From Catenibacterium sp. co_0103 (GTDB lineage: Bacteria > Bacillota_I > Bacilli_A > Erysipelotrichales > Coprobacillaceae), in assembly GCF_004168205.1 (NCBI RefSeq), contig NZ_RCYB01000032.1, positions 1-25,344 of the forward strand: 25,344 nt of DNA. The letters run 5' to 3'. The notes below the pieces were generated by a model. It saw nothing but the letters and a program-made list of their open reading frames with translations, did not search any database and was not told the DNA's origin. Within the stretch, counting starts at the first letter, position 1. The number at the start of each line of letters is the position of its first letter. Positions 23,027 to 25,344 of the stretch are shown here, in pieces. The translations under genes and the position numbers were made by a program.

Positions 23027-25258
23027 ATGGCTGAAAAGAAAACAAAGAAACCTAAAAAAGCACCTGTATCCAAACAGCCAAAAAAACAAGAAGAACCTAA
23101 ATCTAACAAGATCAAAGTAAGACTAATTGCCTTATTCTTATTGTTTATATTCTTTATTAGTATATGTCAATTAGGAATAGTAGGCGGATTCTTCCATACA
23201 CTCATGGTTTATATTTTTGGTAGTATGATGATTTATCCAATTCTTATTATACTCTCTATTATATCTGCTTATTTTGTTATAAAGGGAGAAGCACCTCAAT
23301 GGAAAGGACCACAAGCTATAGGGCTTGTTATGATGATTATTGGTATCTTACTTATTTGTACATATGCAGGTAATATGCATTCTACAGGTAGTATGAATAA
23401 CTATATAAAACATGATGGTGTAACAAGTGGTGGTTTAATAGGTTCATTATTATATGCACCACTAAGTGCTTTATTTTCTCCTATTGGAACGCTTATTTTT
23501 GGTATTATTTTACTGCTTGCTGGTCTTGTATTATTCTCTAGTAAGTATATTCATCAATATAGGATCAAGCAGAATGAAAAGGAAGCACAGGATGCAGTAG
23601 AAGTATTTGAAAACAAGAAAAAAACATCTAAAGTGAAAGATTTCTTTGCACCTAAACAAAAAGAAAAGGGATTCTTCCCTGATAAAGTTTTTGAAGAGAA
23701 AGAACCTTTAAAGGAACCTGATATAGATCTTACTTTTAATCAAAAGAGTATGCGTTTAGATATTGAAAAGAAGAAACCTAAAAAGATGGAATACAAGGAT
23801 GGTGTTTATCAGCTTCCTTCATTTGATATATTAAATCCTATTCGTAATACAGGTAATTTATCAGAAGAAGCCAAACATGCTAAAAATACAGGAAAAATTC
23901 TTGAAAACATGTTTGAAGAATTTGGTGTCAATGCAAATGTAGTACATCTCTATATTGGACCTACAGTTACTAAATTTGAAATTAAGCTAGAAGCAGGTAC
24001 ACGAGTTAATCGTATCTTGCAGTTGCAGGATGATATTCAGCTTGCATTAGCTGCCAAAGAAATTAGAATTGAAGCACCTATTCCAGGTAAACCTTATGTT
24101 GGTATTGAAGTACCTAATAAGACAGCCGCTATGGTCCCATTTAATGAAGTTTATCAGCTTTCCATGCGTGATGATACATGGGATAACAAGTTAGCTGTTC
24201 CGCTAGGTAAAGATGTATCTGGTAATCTTATTGTCGCAGAACTCAATAAGATGCCTCATTTACTTATTGCAGGGGCGACTGGTTCAGGTAAATCAGTCTG
24301 TGTGAACTCTATTATTACTTCTATTCTTATGAAAGCAACACCAGATGAGGTAAGACTCATTCTTGTGGATCCTAAAAAGGTTGAATTATCTAATTATAAT
24401 GGCGTACCTCATTTATTATCTCCTGTTGTCACTGATCCTAAAAAAGCAGCAGGTGTATTACAGCAGGTTGTTGCAGAAATGGAAAGACGTTATGAAGTTT
24501 TTGCAGAGAATGGACAGCGTAATATGGAATCCTTTAATATTTATGCAAGAACGTTCAATGAAAAGGCTAATGATGAAGATAAAAAAGAAATCATGCCTTA
24601 TCATGTTGTGATCTTAGATGAAGTTGCTGATTTAATGATGGTCGCTTCTAAAACAGTAGAAGATTGTATTATGCGTATTTCACAAATGGCTCGTGCTGCA
24701 GGTATTCATCTTATTGTCGCAACACAACGACCATCTACTGATATTATTACAGGTGTTATCAAAGCTAATATTCCATCACGTATTGCCTTTGCAGTGTCTT
24801 CAAGTGTTGACTCACGTACAATATTAGATGCAACAGGGGCTGAAAAACTACTCGGAAAAGGGGATATGCTCTTTAGTCCAATGGGTTCTAGCTCACCAGT
24901 ACGTGTACAGGGTGCATTTGTGGCAGATGAAGAAGTAAGTCGTGTTGTAGAATTTGTTTCTAAACAGATGGATGCAAATTATGATGATAATTATGTCAAT
25001 GCGAAAGAAGTGTCCAATGGTGGCTCTTCAGTCAATGATTCTTTAGATGATACAGAAGAAGAATATGAAGAATGCCGTGAATTTGTCATTAAAGAACAAC
25101 GTGCAAGTACTTCTTTATTACAAAGAAGATTCAGAATTGGCTACAATAAAGCAGCTCGTATCATGGATCAATTAGAACAAAATGGTGTTATTGGCCCACA
25201 GATAGGTTCTAAACCAAGGGAAGTTTACATTCGAGGTTATAGCGAAGAAGATATTTAA
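23027..25258 (+). CDS. ftsK: DNA translocase FtsK/SpoIIIE
   Basis: Septum-located hexameric DNA pump that clears chromosome DNA from the closing division site. The 743-residue product shows a Lys-rich N-terminus, about four membrane helices (residues about 25-180), a charged linker, and the motor domain with IPGKPYVGIEVPNK, Walker A GATGSGKS (about 416-423), the LILVDPKKVELSNY segment, Walker B HVVILDEVADLMM and the ATQRPSTDIITG motif. The C-terminal gamma winged helix (from RASTSLLQRRFRIGYNKAAR to the end) reads KOPS/SRS-type guide sequences. The length is close to B. subtilis SpoIIIE. ATG 23027 is preferred to ATG 23009 because AAAGGAAGTG lies between them at the right distance. Confidence 0.95.
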   Translation: MAEKKTKKPKKAPVSKQPKKQEEPKSNKIKVRLIALFLLFIFFISICQLGIVGGFFHTLMVYIFGSMMIYPILIILSIISAYFVIKGEAPQWKGPQAIGLVMMIIGILLICTYAGNMHSTGSMNNYIKHDGVTSGGLIGSLLYAPLSALFSPIGTLIFGIILLLAGLVLFSSKYIHQYRIKQNEKEAQDAVEVFENKKKTSKVKDFFAPKQKEKGFFPDKVFEEKEPLKEPDIDLTFNQKSMRLDIEKKKPKKMEYKDGVYQLPSFDILNPIRNTGNLSEEAKHAKNTGKILENMFEEFGVNANVVHLYIGPTVTKFEIKLEAGTRVNRILQLQDDIQLALAAKEIRIEAPIPGKPYVGIEVPNKTAAMVPFNEVYQLSMRDDTWDNKLAVPLGKDVSGNLIVAELNKMPHLLIAGATGSGKSVCVNSIITSILMKATPDEVRLILVDPKKVELSNYNGVPHLLSPVVTDPKKAAGVLQQVVAEMERRYEVFAENGQRNMESFNIYARTFNEKANDEDKKEIMPYHVVILDEVADLMMVASKTVEDCIMRISQMARAAGIHLIVATQRPSTDIITGVIKANIPSRIAFAVSSSVDSRTILDATGAEKLLGKGDMLFSPMGSSSPVRVQGAFVADEEVSRVVEFVSKQMDANYDDNYVNAKEVSNGGSSVNDSLDDTEEEYEECREFVIKEQRASTSLLQRRFRIGYNKAARIMDQLEQNGVIGPQIGSKPREVYIRGYSEEDI

Positions 25259-25270
25259 GGTATCTTCTCA

Positions 25271-25308
25271 GACTGTTGACAAACTAAATGTTAACAGTCT
25301 TTTCTTTT
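25271..25308 (+). terminator. Terminator of ftsK
   Basis: An 11-pair stem with one G-U (25271-25281 with 25289-25299), 7-base loop, then TTTTCTTTT. It begins 12 bases past the ftsK stop codon. The remaining bases to the window end show no gene. Confidence 0.9.
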
Positions 25309-25344
25309 AAATTTGAAGAGTATATGATAATATAGTTACTGTCG

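Noticed and set aside
25304..25344. Promoter at the right edge of the window
   Set aside because: TTGAAG and TATGATAAT are too closely spaced to form a sigma-A promoter, and no gene start is visible before the window ends.

Overview
The window comes from the chromosome of an AT-rich, low-GC Firmicute. The gene order rnhC / cvpA / mutS2, a transcription-terminating lysine riboswitch, Gram-positive lipoprotein and wall-anchored surface proteins, near-consensus sigma-A promoters and U-tract terminators all fit. Codon use, the LPXTG-variant anchor and general protein similarity suggest a gut Erysipelotrichales or Coprobacillaceae-type organism. That assignment is inference, because no rRNA or species marker is present.

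Layout. (1) 1-7.7 kb is housekeeping. A minus-strand RNase HIII diverges from a plus-strand run of cvpA, mutS2, uvrC, a VanY-like membrane protein and a YfcE phosphodiesterase. Several of these are degenerate: RNase HIII has lost its first catalytic Asp, the MutS2 Smr domain lacks its usual motif, and the VanY-like protein lacks all its expected zinc and catalytic residues. (2) 7.7-10.3 kb is a lysine riboswitch with terminator and antiterminator, followed by a three-gene polar amino-acid ABC importer (lipoprotein, permease, ATPase), most simply a lysine importer. (3) 10.3-14.4 kb holds a large wall-anchored coiled-coil/CAP-domain surface protein. It is broken by a one-base loss in an A-run and flanked by two directly repeated tRNA-Arg(UCU) genes. 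A strong cre-like palindrome lies just downstream of its promoter. (4) 14.45-18.7 kb is a tightly overlapping four-gene operon: DUF454 (YbaN), YgbA_NO and two CydD/CydC-like half ABC transporters. Its promoter carries two palindromes, one close to a DtxR/IdeR-type iron box. (5) 18.7-20.7 kb holds a HisJ-type PHP phosphatase, a third identical tRNA-Arg(UCU) in inverted orientation, an IS1595-like zinc-ribbon protein without a transposase catalytic domain, and a small DUF3592-like protein. (6) 20.7-25.3 kb holds a convergent six-helix membrane protein, a heavily degenerate RNase J paralogue (J2-like), and FtsK/SpoIIIE.

How the parts work together. The lysine importer is self-contained under its own riboswitch. 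The DUF454-YgbA-CydDC-like operon is the best candidate for an incompletely described system, probably linked to metal, heme or nitrosative stress. The three identical tRNA-Arg units offer homology for deleting the surface-protein segment or inverting the ABC operon segment. No CRISPR array, complete insertion sequence, prophage or rRNA was seen.
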